13,080 nucleotides of DNA from Hyphochytrium catenoides (GCA_900088475.1 FLMG01001109.1:1-13080); one strand, 5' to 3'; counted from the first letter of the stretch, positions 1-8,511 are shown. Notes: generated by a model from the sequence alone, not told the origin. Numbers and translations are program-made.

Positions 1-180
1 AGTTGATGAGAAAAAGGTTGTCTCTTGGCTTTGATGTCTGTCTCTCTGGAAGCACGAAACGAACCGTCACGCGGGTCAGGAAATCTATCCATTTCCATGT
101 CTGAAGTATATGAAACTAACGCCTTTGACATAGCTTCTATAAGCGAGTAGTTGAATCTTTGCACCTCGAATGTTTCTTAG
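1..180 (+). other. Intron or upstream sequence ending in a splice acceptor
   Basis: No convincing exon is visible. The stretch ends with a pyrimidine-led TTTCTTAG acceptor at 180, directly before the first recognisable coding segment. It may be an intron whose 5' exon is outside the window. Confidence 0.4.
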
Positions 181-345
181 GATGGGTTCTGACCAAAGAG
201 CGGGACAAGCCAAAGATTTGGGCACCCAAATGGGTAGCTTTGCGGTACTATCCGGATGACCCTAATGGAAGCAAATATAGGGACAGCTACGTGCACAGCT
301 TTTGGCAGAGAACCCATGGGTACCCGAGGTTGCACTTCTGGATAA
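181..345 (+). CDS. First visible exon, possible start of a PH-like domain
   Basis: The exon is open in phase 1 and reads GWVLTKERDKPKIWAPKWVA followed by LRYY, a hydrophobic-basic pattern like the first two strands of a PH domain (Gly-Trp-Leu, then Trp-Val-Ala-Leu-Arg). It ends in phase 1 at a GTAGGA donor at 346, right where the CT-rich intron begins. The PH assignment is tentative, because the remaining strands fall in exons with uncertain boundaries. An upstream in-frame ATG is not evident, so translation probably starts in an earlier exon. Confidence 0.55.
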
Positions 346-402
346 GTAGGAAATTGATGATGCGAACCCTCCACTCTTCGCTCTCTCCTCTCTCCTCTTT
401 TC

Positions 403-455
<53 letters not shown>

Positions 456-3400
456 ACACAGACTCTCTCTCTCACACTGTCTCTCTCTCTCTCTCGCTTC
501 ATGTCCTGCTCTCTCAAGCATCTTCCCTCTCCTTTCCTTCTTCCTCTTTCTCTTTGAACTGTGCATCTTCACAGTTGTGCTGTTTCTCTCGTCTGTCAGT
601 GCTCAGTTTCTTGCATAACACACGCCGGCCCCGCCGCATAGTGAAGTTCGGTGCCCATGCTATTCGCATGCAGCAGAGATCAGCGCAGAGGTCTGCCGCA
701 TCAAACCTGAGGAAAGGAGAGCTGGAAGCAAAGGGAGAGACCTCCCAGATAGAGAACGAGGAACTAGAGACTGCGGGAAGGAAGAGCCAAGAGCGGATAG
801 AGGAACAGAAAGAGACTAAAAGAACGAGACAGAAGGGCAAAGAGGTAGACGACAGGGTAGAGCAAAAGAGCAGCCCCGAGCGCAGAGACGGCGACCACTT
901 CAGCGGAAGCAAGAGAACACTTGCGTTTGCTATCTCACCAACCACCGGAGCCTACCGCGACCATCATCCAGTCCTTTCAGCCATCCAAGGGCAGTGAACG
1001 CCTCACGTTAGAAGGATGGTGGAAGCAGAGAACAGAACCTCTTCGATTGGAGGTAGGTGGACCATATGAAGGCTTTACACTCCTTTTACTGGCATGACAG
1101 GGTCTGACAGTGTGTGTATAGACTTAAGGGACCGCCTACGCTTGGAGCTGAGCTCGGACGGCATCAGAGAGCTGGCTGGCCATCTAAGACAAGTAAGGAA
1201 CCACTTGCTGCCTTCTTTATCTCCTCCTTTCCTTCTTTCAGTCATGGCACTTGTCTCTGGTGCTCTCTCTGACTCTTCTCTCCCTTGGATTAGCAAGGGA
1301 GTCTTCTAATCTCTAAGACCATTATCATTGCTTGGGATCGCCGTAATGGCTATGTCCTCCTCTTCCGAGGTGCTCTACTTCCTATCGTTGCCTTAACCTG
1401 GGGCCACAAGCCTAATAATCTGGAGCACAGTCCTCTCCCTCCTTTCCTCTCCACAAAAGCGTCGCCCCGTCCACCCATCCACTTCTATCTTGGCGGAAGT
1501 CAACGCTTGTACTTCATGTTCTCGCGCCTTGTTGGCGCTCTATGGCTCTATTACTCCTTTATGGCTCTATTGACTGTCAGTGGCTCACACAGTTCTAAAT
1601 GCACCTTTAGAATGTCGACATACGCAACCGTCGGAAGCGAATGTGGCGATATCGCCTTTGCTTTAGAACTGATGAAGCGGTAGACTGGCTGGTGGGCAAT
1701 GAATTTGCAACTTCTGAGGCTGAGGCGCTGGGACTGCTGGAGCTGATGATCATACATAAGATTATAAACTGTGTCAGAGGCGCGAACAGTAAGCCAGATG
1801 TCTTCAACATGCCTCTCTTCTCTTCTCCTTTATGTGGCCTCACAAACTCTATTCCCATTGTACCATATCTTCCCGCAAAATGCCTCTGCCTGCCTCTGGC
1901 GTCGCTGGGCCCTTGTGTTGAGAGCTTGCTTTCTTTGTTCAGTGTGCCTAACTCCATATCATCAAAGGCCTCAGGGTGACTCCTTTTGCCTCTTCCTTTC
2001 GATCGTCTCTCTTTGCAGTATGTGTAGGCCTTTGTAATGCTGCTGCAATTCCAATGTTCCCCACCTGATGACTCTCTCTTTTCGTTTATCCCGCTGTCCT
2101 TATGGCATTGACTCAACTTCTGCTATAGCAAAAGAGCCTTGTATCCTAGCCCTTCACACTTCTCAATTTTTCATTTGCCTCTGCATTCACATACCTGATA
2201 CGCTTGCTCTGGTTATCTCCACAAATTTTGAAGAGGGGACTCTGGACTACTCTGAAGATTGTTTATGCCGCTTCGTTCAAGAGGAGAAAGAAGAGAGAGA
2301 ATCCGATGACAGAGAATCAGTTTATGTCTCTCGTCGGTCGAGTGTTCTTTCCTCTGAAATTGGTAAGGCATCCATCCTCCCTCTATTCTCTTCCACTAGT
2401 CAGTTCCGAGCCTCTTGCTTGCTCTGAACGTCCACCCGGACCTCTTCTTGCATGTCAATGTCTTCCTTCCCAGTACCATCGCGTAATGGCACCCCGCGGT
2501 CTCGGAAGTCTTTCACTAGATAGACAATCCAAAGCCTTTTCTGTCAATCGTTCTTCCTATTCCATATCTTCTTCTTTCTTCATGGGCTTCCTCTCTGTCT
2601 AAGCTTTTCCTCTCACCCTCATCACTTCCCTGAAGGTGAGCACTATGAAGATGCGATAGGTCTTTTGGATAGTGATCTAAAGACTGATAGCGATACCACT
2701 GCCAGTCAAGGAGAAGAAGAGAATGGCCCTTGTTGGGTCTCGGTCTTACGTACGACTTTGAAACACTTTCGCTTGCTGGCTTTGTTGGTTCTTGCAGATC
2801 AATCGTGGTTTCGGACTGGTCTGATGCTCGGTTATACTCTTCTGGCGCTGTCACTGCCAAGAAAACTATTTGATTATTTTATTCTGGCAGTTATTGATGC
2901 TGATCCTCTTCCGCACGGCGGAAAGACTGAAGACGAGGCATTTGTGCGGGTCTTCTTCTGTCTGGGCGATGAGAAACAACTGGTATGGGAAGAAGTGCTA
3001 AAAGTGTTACCATTCGGTGGCCCTCGAGCAGCGCTGTTGAAACGCAATCCTTTCAAGTTGATGATTCTACTGTCCTTCCCTTCCGTCTTGCTTGCCTGTT
3101 TTCCAGGTGGCGATGCAAACTTTGCCTCGGCGTCTATCTTTGGTTTTGTCCTCATACTCTAAACAGCCATTTCTTGAACTTCCAGATAGGACAAAGCTCT
3201 CCCTCGACATCTCATTCCCCTCGGTGGTACGCTGAGATCGGAGAGTTTTGGGGCCTGGCTCTTGAGCAAGAGGACAAGGCCGCAATCATGCTGCAAGTTT
3301 ATGTTGGACAGGAGCTGATGTAGGGCCCTATTTCCTGTCGCTTCCTCCATACATTAGCTCTGGTGTTACCTTCCTGGGCCCTTCTGTTCTGCTTACCAAT

Positions 3401-6400
3401 CGTTGCTGCTTGCTTGCCTTCATGACTCTCCATGCATACACGGCTGTCGTCTTGACTCATCTGCCATTTCCCCTTTGCCCAGTGGTGAGGCTAAGTTGCC
3501 CTTGGTCGGTACAGCGGAAAATATCTGCCACATTCCGCTGCAATTGCGGGACAAGAAAAAGAAGGTAAACCTTATTACTTTCAACCGCTATTTCACCCTA
3601 CGGAGGATTCACCCTACGGAGGACCGACTGCCTTATCAGTGTGCTGCTCAATCACTACTTCAGTTCTGGGTATCTGTGTCCTCTTTGAGCCCGCCATGAA
3701 GATGCTGTCTTTCTCCTGCTCATACAGTGAGGCGGCTTTACAACTCCTTCTCCTCTGACTCTTACTCCGCATCCGTTAGGCTACCATCCAAGCTGCTCCT
3801 TACATCAACGTGGCTGTGAATAAAGGGCCCAGAAGTCTGTCTGAGCATGAACGAAGAGAGGTAAGAAAGAAATGTGATACATGGGAGAAAATCTAAAGAT
3901 CTCGGAGGGTAGAAGTGAAGGGATGTAATTTGCCGATAAAGATACAAGGCATATTTATTCAAAGAGGAGAGCCACGAAGAGCCACATGGTATATCTGCTG
4001 CCCGTCGGCTGAGGACATTGTTTCACGATCGATTCTCTGCTTTTAGCTTTTTGGGGTATCTACCGATAGATATCTATCTTTCTCTGCTGTATCCCTGCTG
4101 CACCAGATAAGTAGTTTTACCAACCAGGTAAGAGCTTGTCTCTTCTGCTCAGATATGTGCAGACCCTATCAAGCTCGTATAGATGAAATTGTTGCCGGCT
4201 CTGCTGTCCATAGTGGCAGACGATCTCACAGCCTTCCATCTTGGGTCAAGGATTCGCCAGACTCTGTTCAATGCCAATGCCAACACATACATCTCATGAT
4301 AACCCTTTCAATCGCTTCTTCCTATGTTTTGGTGCCTATTCTGCCAGAGTCCATTCATTAATGGGCATCTCCTGCCATGCGTCGTCTCTCTTTTTATATA
4401 CAGCACTCCACGAAAGATCGCGTATATCCCTACAGCATGATCATTCAGGCGATTGCAGAGGGAGAAGAGATCTACCGCAATATAACTCAGGCTAGGAAAA
4501 GGCAAGAAAATTTACATAATAAAAACGTGCCTCTTACGCCGGAGGAGCCAGGAGAAGATGATGAGGACGAGGAGGAAGTCGGTGGGAAGAAGGAAGACAT
4601 TGCCAACCTGCTCTGGTTTCTGTTCGCCAAGTGTGGGGAGAAGAGAGCACTCTTTACTAACGGGTCCATCCAGATCGAGGTAGATTCGTACACAACTCTG
4701 TGTTGCAGTTTGCCCTGGTCCTCGTACTTAAAGTTTTAGCGCACTGGAGTTCGCCCGGCACTCCTCTCTGCTTCATTCTCCACTTCAGTCCCCTCATGAC
4801 GGACGAGATCAAGTCATGGGAGTGCTTCTTCCTTGATGGTCATCCGTGCTTTATGCACTGTGCTCCCCTAATGCCTTAACCCTAACAGTTCTGGAACCAG
4901 TCATGGACTGGAGAGGAACTCCCCCGACTGACTTAACCCTCACATCCTGCATGTTGCCACATATCCATAGGATCCCGGATACCAGCTATTTTCCTTCTTG
5001 TCCAGATTCGGTTATTTGCGCGCGTTTTCTAACTCACAGGTCGGGGCCTTCTGAGAATAATTTGAGCTGTGATCAGCTCCCTGAACATTCTTTGTGTTCC
5101 TGCCGCCACTTCTCTATGGTTGCGCCGTAGAAGGAAGCTCCTAGAGAATATAGCTCGAGAACTTTTGACTCCTCTCACCTGCTGAAGTATATCCGCTTGA
5201 GGCAGCAGCTGGGCAAATATAATCGTATGTTTGTTGCCCGGATCTTCATATAGAGGGGCCGTCTTCGTTCTTTGGTGTCCATCTCAGCCCAATACTCTGT
5301 TGTGGCGCTCGTCGACATCCTTTCTCTCTCCTTCTATGAGCCTATATCCTCGGGATCTACCTTCCTCATGGTCTTTGTCTTTCTCTCTCTGTCTTTCTCT
5401 AATTCGCTCTGTAGTCTGATTGACTTACTCAGCTAGTCTACTCATTGCTTCTCTGAAGTCCCGGAGCAGGAGATCAAGTTTAGCACTGCAGAGGGCGAAT
5501 CTCAGGGCTACTTCCAGGTAAGCAATGATAAAAAGCAGCTCAGCCAACGGCAGACTACTTCTTTCTCTCCTCATTCTCTCTCTCTCTCTTTCTTATCTCT
5601 CTCTCTCTCTCCCTTATCTTTCGCCGTTCCGTCCTCATTCTTGCCTGTTTTTAGCTTCTTTCAGGGTCGTTTTTCGTCTCTCCTCCACCCCGCTGCCTAT
5701 CCTTTGTCTACACTTGCTTCCCTAGCCATTAACGTTGCCTCCTATCGCTTATGTCCTCACAACGTAATCCCATAGGTTGGGATAGACCTCGGCCCCAAAG
5801 AACTCCGGACAGGGGCGATTAGCCTGTTCTGCAACAAAGCGGTACGTATATCGCCCGGATGTGAAATTGCACTAACTGCCTAGCTCTGAGATTTCCTTAT
5901 GATAGCTCTCAAAGACTCTGCTTTCTCTGGCTTGTCTAGTTAGGTTGAGCTTAGATAACTTCGACCCTCCTCCACTCATACGCTTTTGCTGTCCATACCG
6001 TGGTCAAGCTGACTTCCACTTCTCTGTAGCTCTTCTGTATCCCTTCCTCATCACCTTCCTTGCTCCTGCTCTCCTTCTCTACTCCTACAGCACGTTATCG
6101 TGGGAAAAATTCCGCCAAAAGTGCCGGGACGGGACTTTCTCTTTCTAAAGCCGGAGCTCTGGGGAACAAAGCACCGGAAAGACCAGTTTAGGCATAGTAT
6201 TGAGTTTCTCAGAACTCGCCGAGTCAATGTTAGGGGAAACAATGTGAAAGAAAACGGTATTCTAGCTCTCTGGAACTGCTTCTCGTCTCCCATGGCTTGT
6301 AGAGGATGTTTCTGTTAACTCTTATCTCTCTTCCTATGTCTTACCCCAGTTGAGTCTTCCTCTCCAGTCTTATTGCTGCTTTGGCTGGTCTGGAACATCG

Positions 6401-8428
6401 TAGCTCGAATATGTTTGTGCACCTCAGTCCCCCGCCTGCCTTACGTCTTCGTTTGCTTCTCAGTCCCTGGACTGCTTGTTCTCAGTTAGTTCCGTGCTGT
6501 ACCTCCGCTATCACAGCACGATTGTATCTCTCGGTCTTCCTCTCCTCTCTCAAATAAGCTTATTGTTTTCAAGCATCTGGTGCTTGATCGCTCTTCCCCT
6601 AACGTTCCTTCCATTTCTCTTTCTTATCTCGGGATCGGTGTCCTTTCCTGCCACCATGGCCTCTGGCTTCACAGAGGGGACCGAAGAAGCCTTTGAAGTG
6701 GCAGAAGGTATGCGGCGATACTGCTACTACTCTTTTACTGTTGACTTCCACAAGAGGTTACCGCTCCTCTGCCCTCGAAAGGCACACCAAGTCCCGAAAA
6801 TGTCTCCTTCCTTGACGCTAACCTTTGCTTACTATGGGTGACTTCACTGTCTGACTGCACCAGCGGGAAGAAAGCATCTGAGGAAGGAACATCCGGATCC
6901 AAGATTTCTTCTTCAGTTCTCCTCCCTCTTGGATCAAGTCATGGAGATCCCTTTCGGATCCGTCATTGAGCCGCCCATGACTAAGGTAAGAACACGTCTT
7001 CAAGAAAGTAAAGTACACTTTCTGCCTTTCGTTGGGATGAGGAGATGAAGGGAAAGTGAAAGACGCAGCTGCACGTGGCTGAGGAAGGAGCTTTCTAACG
7101 CCGATGATTGCTATCTCCGTCTGGTCGACCTACCTCATAGGAGGAAATGACCTATCGAGCATCCATTTGCGGTCTTTCCTACATTTTCAGGACAACTGAG
7201 GAGGTAAGATAACTCGGCCTGAGGCTCTGACAATTGGTAACGAGGACCACCTCATCGACGAGCGCTTGCGCACTCTGTCGCCATTGTGTGGTCTTCTAAC
7301 TCGGCAGGATTGTTGTTGCATTATAGTCCCTAGTCCCTGTTCATACGTCTACTTGCTGCCTGGTAGACGTCCTCGATCTATATGACACTCTCTGCCTGCG
7401 GCCACGTTGTTAGCTCCTCTAACTCTGTCTGTCCTCTTCATGACCATCCCAAGGTGCTTAAGCAGAGTAAGCTGTTATTGGAGCGTCACACAGGGGAAAA
7501 TGGAGTTGAGCTTGGAGCTCTTCAGAGCTCCTATCATCTGGCTAATGAGATCCTAGCCAAAAGTGAGTCAAGGAGAAAGTTGCTATCTACCCCGTGAGTT
7601 AAGGCACCGAAAAGACAGTTAGAAACAGACATGGAGTGAGTTCGACAGCTAAGTGACGTGGCAAGATGACCGTAGTGAGGGGTAACCGGGCTATGGAGGA
7701 TGCCGAGTCGATCATCTGCATGTCTCCGCATAGTGCGTGTAGCGCAACTTACACATTTGTCTTCTGCTCTCTCTATCTTCTCTTCGCGTCGGGATTACCT
7801 CGCTATGCTTCACTTCACGTCGCCCTTCTCTTTCTCCCTCTCTTTCCTTATCTCTCTGTTCCAACCTTCTGCCTTTCTTCACTTTCCCGTGGTCTGTTAT
7901 GTGCCAGTTAAGACAAACTCGTGGCTCGATCATCTGGAGTTCAGATTTGGAAATGAGGTCATCTTGGATCAGGGAGAGCTCGAGACACCTCTTGGCGTTC
8001 GCTACGCGAGAAGGAAGACCCAAGAAGGACGGGAACCGGTTGATAAAGTGACAGAAAACGACCGAGCACCGTTTCTCTTGCCTGCTTTACGCAGAGGTTT
8101 GCAAGAGATCCAAGCTAGCTCGCAGTCTCTCCTGTCTACACCTCCTTGCGGCTATCCATCCCCAGTTAGCCCATCTCCCTCACCTGTTAGCAAAAGGGAG
8201 GTGAATAAGGGAGAGGACGATAGAGACTCTCTTTTATACCAAGACGCTCTTGGAGAGGAGTTGAAGAGGGCACCGCCGCCTGTTATCGCTCTAAAGGAGA
8301 AGCGAGAGGACATTCCAAGGAAACAGGGTGATAGTCTTGAGGAATTGCCCACAGAAGCTGTTCAACCAGCGCTAGAAGAGGAGCGTGATTTAACTGAAGA
8401 AGCCGACTTCCAAGACTGCCAACAATAA
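181..8428 (+). CDS. Multi-exon DEP and C2 domain protein, 5' partial
   Basis: This is a spliced gene assembled by eye. Proposed exons: 181-345, 642-993 (doubtful), 1101 or 1111-1192, 1611-1788, 2234-2362, 2636-2749, 2891-2982, 3186-3319, 3483-3564, 3780-3860, 4047-4127, 4183-4265, 4436-4687, 4789-4838, 5138-5224, 5459-5517, 5776-5841, 6091-6256, 6675-6707, 6864-6985, 7141-7203, 7454-7562, 7908-8428. From 1611 on every intron starts GT, ends AG, and the phases match at every junction, giving one open frame to TAA at 8426-8428. Product about 1,030 residues: possible PH-like start, DEP, C2, a long unrecognised region, acidic tail. DEP and C2 domains usually place signalling proteins at membranes, so a peripheral membrane role is inferred. 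No catalytic motif was seen. The true start lies upstream or is unrecognised. Donors are mostly GTAAGN, with some GTRNNN and one GTTCAA. Confidence 0.8.
346..641 (+). other. CT-rich intron
   Basis: It begins GTAGGA and ends GCCGCATAG. The interior is almost pure pyrimidine on the + strand and contains the (CT)18 microsatellite. Intron phase 1 fits the exons on both sides. Arg/Glu-repeat reading frames on the minus strand here are translations of the dinucleotide repeat, not genes. Confidence 0.6.
411..446. repeat. (CT)18 dinucleotide microsatellite
   Basis: Positions 411-446 are 18 perfect CT units. Interrupted CT runs extend the tract from about 380 to 495. It lies inside the first visible intron, so its length should not change the protein, though very long pyrimidine tracts can affect splicing. 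Confidence 0.97.
642..993 (+). CDS. Charged Lys/Glu/Arg-rich exon, boundaries uncertain
   Basis: A purine-rich stretch, unlike the pyrimidine-rich introns, is open in the phase required by the preceding exon. It encodes about 117 residues dominated by Glu, Lys, Arg, Gln and Ser, probably a disordered or coiled insert, then a less biased end reading RTLAFAISPTTGAYRDHHP that could be late PH strands. With donor GTGAAC at 994 and acceptor at 1110, phase 2 matches the next exon. The +1 frame is also open from about 862 to 1093 and can be spliced to 1101 in phase 1, so which frame is used at the 3' end is unresolved. Confidence 0.45.
1101..1192 (+). CDS. Exon leading into the DEP domain
   Basis: It encodes VCIDLRDRLRLELSSDGIRE then LAGHLRQ and ends in phase 0 at the strong donor GTAAGG (1193). 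The last residues form the first helix of the DEP domain, which continues in the exon at 1611. The start is either 1101 (phase 1) or 1111 (phase 2), depending on how the preceding exon is read. Confidence 0.7.
1193..1610 (+). other. Intron within the DEP coding region
   Basis: Phase-0 intron from GTAAGG to CACCTTTAG. It contains an 18-codon exon-like segment at about 1318-1371 (see findings) and a partial tandem repeat at 1541-1578. The flanking exons join directly into a textbook DEP helix, so skipping that segment is the preferred reading. Confidence 0.7.
1541..1578. repeat. Imperfect 19-nt tandem repeat
   Basis: The units 1541-1559 and 1560-1578 both begin TATGGCTCTATT and then diverge. 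The repeat lies in an intron and no function is apparent. Confidence 0.7.
1789..2233 (+). other. Intron within the DEP coding region
   Basis: Phase-1 intron starting with the strong donor GTAAGC and ending at the first AG of TTTTGAAGAG, position 2233. Joining across it restores the Asn-Lys junction before the last DEP strand. No gene or repeat was seen inside. An antisense open frame here is a shadow. Confidence 0.75.
2363..2635 (+). other. Intron after the DEP linker
   Basis: Phase-1 intron from GTAAGG to CTTCCCTGAAG. It is pyrimidine-rich and nothing else was recognised. Confidence 0.75.
2725..3564 (+). other. C2 domain (four exons)
   Basis: Splicing 2636-2749, 2891-2982, 3186-3319 and 3483-3564 yields a C2-like beta sandwich. 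The first strand is CWVSVLLIDADPLP, then DEAFVRVFFCLGDEKQL, a central SPRW turn, and IMLQVYVGQELIGEAKLPL. The order matches the general C2 pattern (V.V.DA..LP, then D.yV.V...G, then L.V.VyD...iGEA.ipL). Only some of the acidic loop residues used for calcium binding are evident (Asp-Ala-Asp and Glu-Asp-Glu), so calcium dependence is uncertain. C2 domains usually bind phospholipid or protein partners. The second exon junction is critical: TTAC/GTACGA to GGCAG/TT creates the Leu-Leu-Ile-Asp strand. Confidence 0.8.
3592..3623. repeat. Perfect 16-nt tandem duplication in an intron
   Basis: TTCACCCTACGGAGGA occurs twice head to tail at 3592-3607 and 3608-3623. It lies inside the intron 3565-3779 and looks like a simple slippage or repair duplication. 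Confidence 0.95.
3780..4687 (+). CDS. Exons 3780-3860, 4047-4127, 4183-4265, 4436-4687: unrecognised helical region
   Basis: These four exons follow the C2 domain. The first two are each exactly 27 codons in phase 0, and the third is 83 nt. They encode a mostly helical-looking stretch, including SAVSLLHQISSF, LLPALLSIVADDLTAF and IIQAIAEGEEIYRNI. An acidic linker at about 4540-4581 (EEPGEDDEDEEEV) follows, then DIANLLWFLFAKCGEKRALF. I do not recognise a family. The intron 4128-4182 is only 55 nt. The acceptor at 4182 is chosen because the two nearer AGs (4152 and 4162) both run into stops. The donor at 4266 is GTTCAA, a non-typical variant. Confidence 0.7.
4789..5517 (+). CDS. Exons 4789-4838, 5138-5224, 5459-5517: unrecognised region
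   Basis: The exon at 4789 joins in phase 2 to the donor TC/GTACAC at 4688 and gives IEVDSPLMTDEIKSWECFFL. The next exon encodes YSSRTFDSSHLLKYIRLRQQ and ends at the strong donor GTATGT (5225). The third encodes LPEQEIKFSTAEGESQGYFQ and ends at GTAAGC (5518). The junction between the first two is uncertain: 4838 to 5138 (phase 1) and 4845 to 5145 (phase 2) both keep the frame. No known domain was recognised. Confidence 0.65.
5571..5611. repeat. Imperfect CT microsatellite in an intron
   Basis: Runs of CT interrupted by TT and AT lie in the intron 5518-5775. This is the second CT tract of the same gene and the same sense strand. Confidence 0.85.
5776..6707 (+). CDS. Exons 5776-5841, 6091-6256 and 33-nt microexon 6675-6707
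   Basis: The exon at 5776 encodes VGIDLGPKELRTGAISLFCN and ends at GTACGT. The exon at 6091 encodes HVIVGKIPPKVPGRDFLFLK and a basic stretch with EFLRTRRVNVRGNN, ending in phase 1 at GTATTC. The 33-nt microexon encodes about 11 residues (GTEEAFEVAE) between TTCACAG and GTATGC, and its phase 1 on both sides fits exactly. The short pattern F.VGI....L...G..SL is distinctive but I cannot tie it to a family with confidence. Confidence 0.7.
6257..6674 (+). other. Long intron before the microexon
   Basis: GTATTC donor, GGCTTCACAG acceptor. It is pyrimidine-rich with a further acceptor-like TTACCCCAG near 6350, but no in-phase exon was found. An undetected exon of a multiple-of-three length could be present. 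Confidence 0.6.
6864..7562 (+). CDS. Exons 6864-6985, 7141-7203, 7454-7562: unrecognised helical region
   Basis: All three exons sit between good splice sites (donors GTAAGA, GTAAGA, GTGAGT) and keep phase. They encode HLRKEHPDPRFLLQFSSLLD then QVMEIPFGSVIEPPMTK, EEMTYRASICGLSYIFRTTE, and VLKQSKLLLERHTGENGVEL then a helix with SSYHLANEILAK. The mixture of hydrophobic and charged residues looks like a folded, mostly helical domain. The Cys-Arg spacing in ICGLSYIFR is C-x6-R, not the C-x5-R of cysteine phosphatases. The family is unknown. Confidence 0.75.
7563..7907 (+). other. Last intron, with several GTGAGT sites
   Basis: It begins at GTGAGT (7563) and ends GTGCCAG (7907). Two further GTGAGT motifs follow at 7594 and 7636, so alternative donors are possible. 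Only the first keeps the downstream frame. The 3' half is strongly pyrimidine-rich. Confidence 0.75.
7683..7703 (+). repeat. Copy 1 of a dispersed 21-nt near-repeat
   Basis: TRACCGGGCTRTGGAGGATGC occurs here and at 8512-8532 with two A/G differences. One copy lies in the last intron and the other in the 3' UTR of the same gene. Confidence 0.6.
7908..8428 (+). CDS. Terminal exon: conserved-looking start then acidic Pro/Ser-rich tail
   Basis: The exon joins in phase 1 (Ala-Lys-Ile-Lys) and encodes about 172 residues to TAA at 8426-8428. The first 40 residues (TNSWLDHLEFRFGNEVILDQ) look folded and continue the upstream region. After YARRKTQEG the sequence turns into a low-complexity tail with PSPVSPSPSPVSKREV and many Glu, Asp and Pro residues, ending EADFQDCQQ. 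Such tails are usually disordered, and its PEST-like character suggests possible phosphorylation or turnover control, which is inference only. Confidence 0.8.
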
Positions 8429-8511
8429 GCACGACACTGAGACTCTCCAGGACTCTATCTTTGTCCCCAAATCTCTTTCTCTACCCTCCTGAGTTCTTTC
8501 GAGACAAGCAG

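Larger units (their letters stand above)
1150..2284 (+). other. DEP domain (three exons)
   Basis: Joining 1101-1192, 1611-1788 and 2234-2362 gives a full DEP signature. There is a helix with LAGHLRQ, then VDIRNRRKRMWRYRLCF, TDEAVDWLV, a helix with SEAEALGLLELMIIHKII, and a closing strand SEDCLCRFV. The Cys-Phe and Asp-Trp-Leu-Val positions are the DEP hallmarks. DEP domains commonly mediate membrane or GPCR/G-protein-linked targeting, and the specific partner cannot be told from sequence. The acidic segment following the domain (residues from EEKEERESDD) is probably a linker. Confidence 0.88.

Noticed and set aside
177-572. Minus-strand open frames with long Arg/Glu repeats
   Set aside because: They are translations of the CT microsatellite. 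The residues repeat as the dinucleotide does, and the real exon is on the + strand.
1607-2116. 169-codon open frame on the minus strand
   Set aside because: It lies antisense to the DEP exons and two introns, shows no recognisable domain, and is best read as a shadow.
2636-3162. Hydrophobic reading-through product at 2750-2890 suggesting membrane helices
   Set aside because: The Leu-rich stretch is translated intron. Splicing 2749 to 2891 restores the first C2 strand and removes it.
4065-4078. Perfect 14-nt palindrome GATAGATATCTATC
   Set aside because: It lies within an exon and is built from simple GATA/TATC steps. Nothing suggests a regulatory site.
4860-4960. Possible extra exon after the acceptor-like CCCTAACAG
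   Set aside because: Open frames here lack a matching donor in a phase that would reach the next exon.
5131-7562. INPP4-type inositol polyphosphate 4-phosphatase
   Set aside because: The pattern F.VGI....L...G..SL near 5776 faintly recalls the region ahead of the INPP4 catalytic site, and INPP4 proteins have a C2 domain. However, no C-x5-R active-site motif is present anywhere in the spliced protein.
7700-7907. In-frame upstream extension of the terminal exon as a separate gene start
   Set aside because: The extension is pyrimidine-rich intron encoding a Ser/Leu/Phe-rich sequence, and the phase-1 acceptor at 7907 joins cleanly to the exon ending at 7562.
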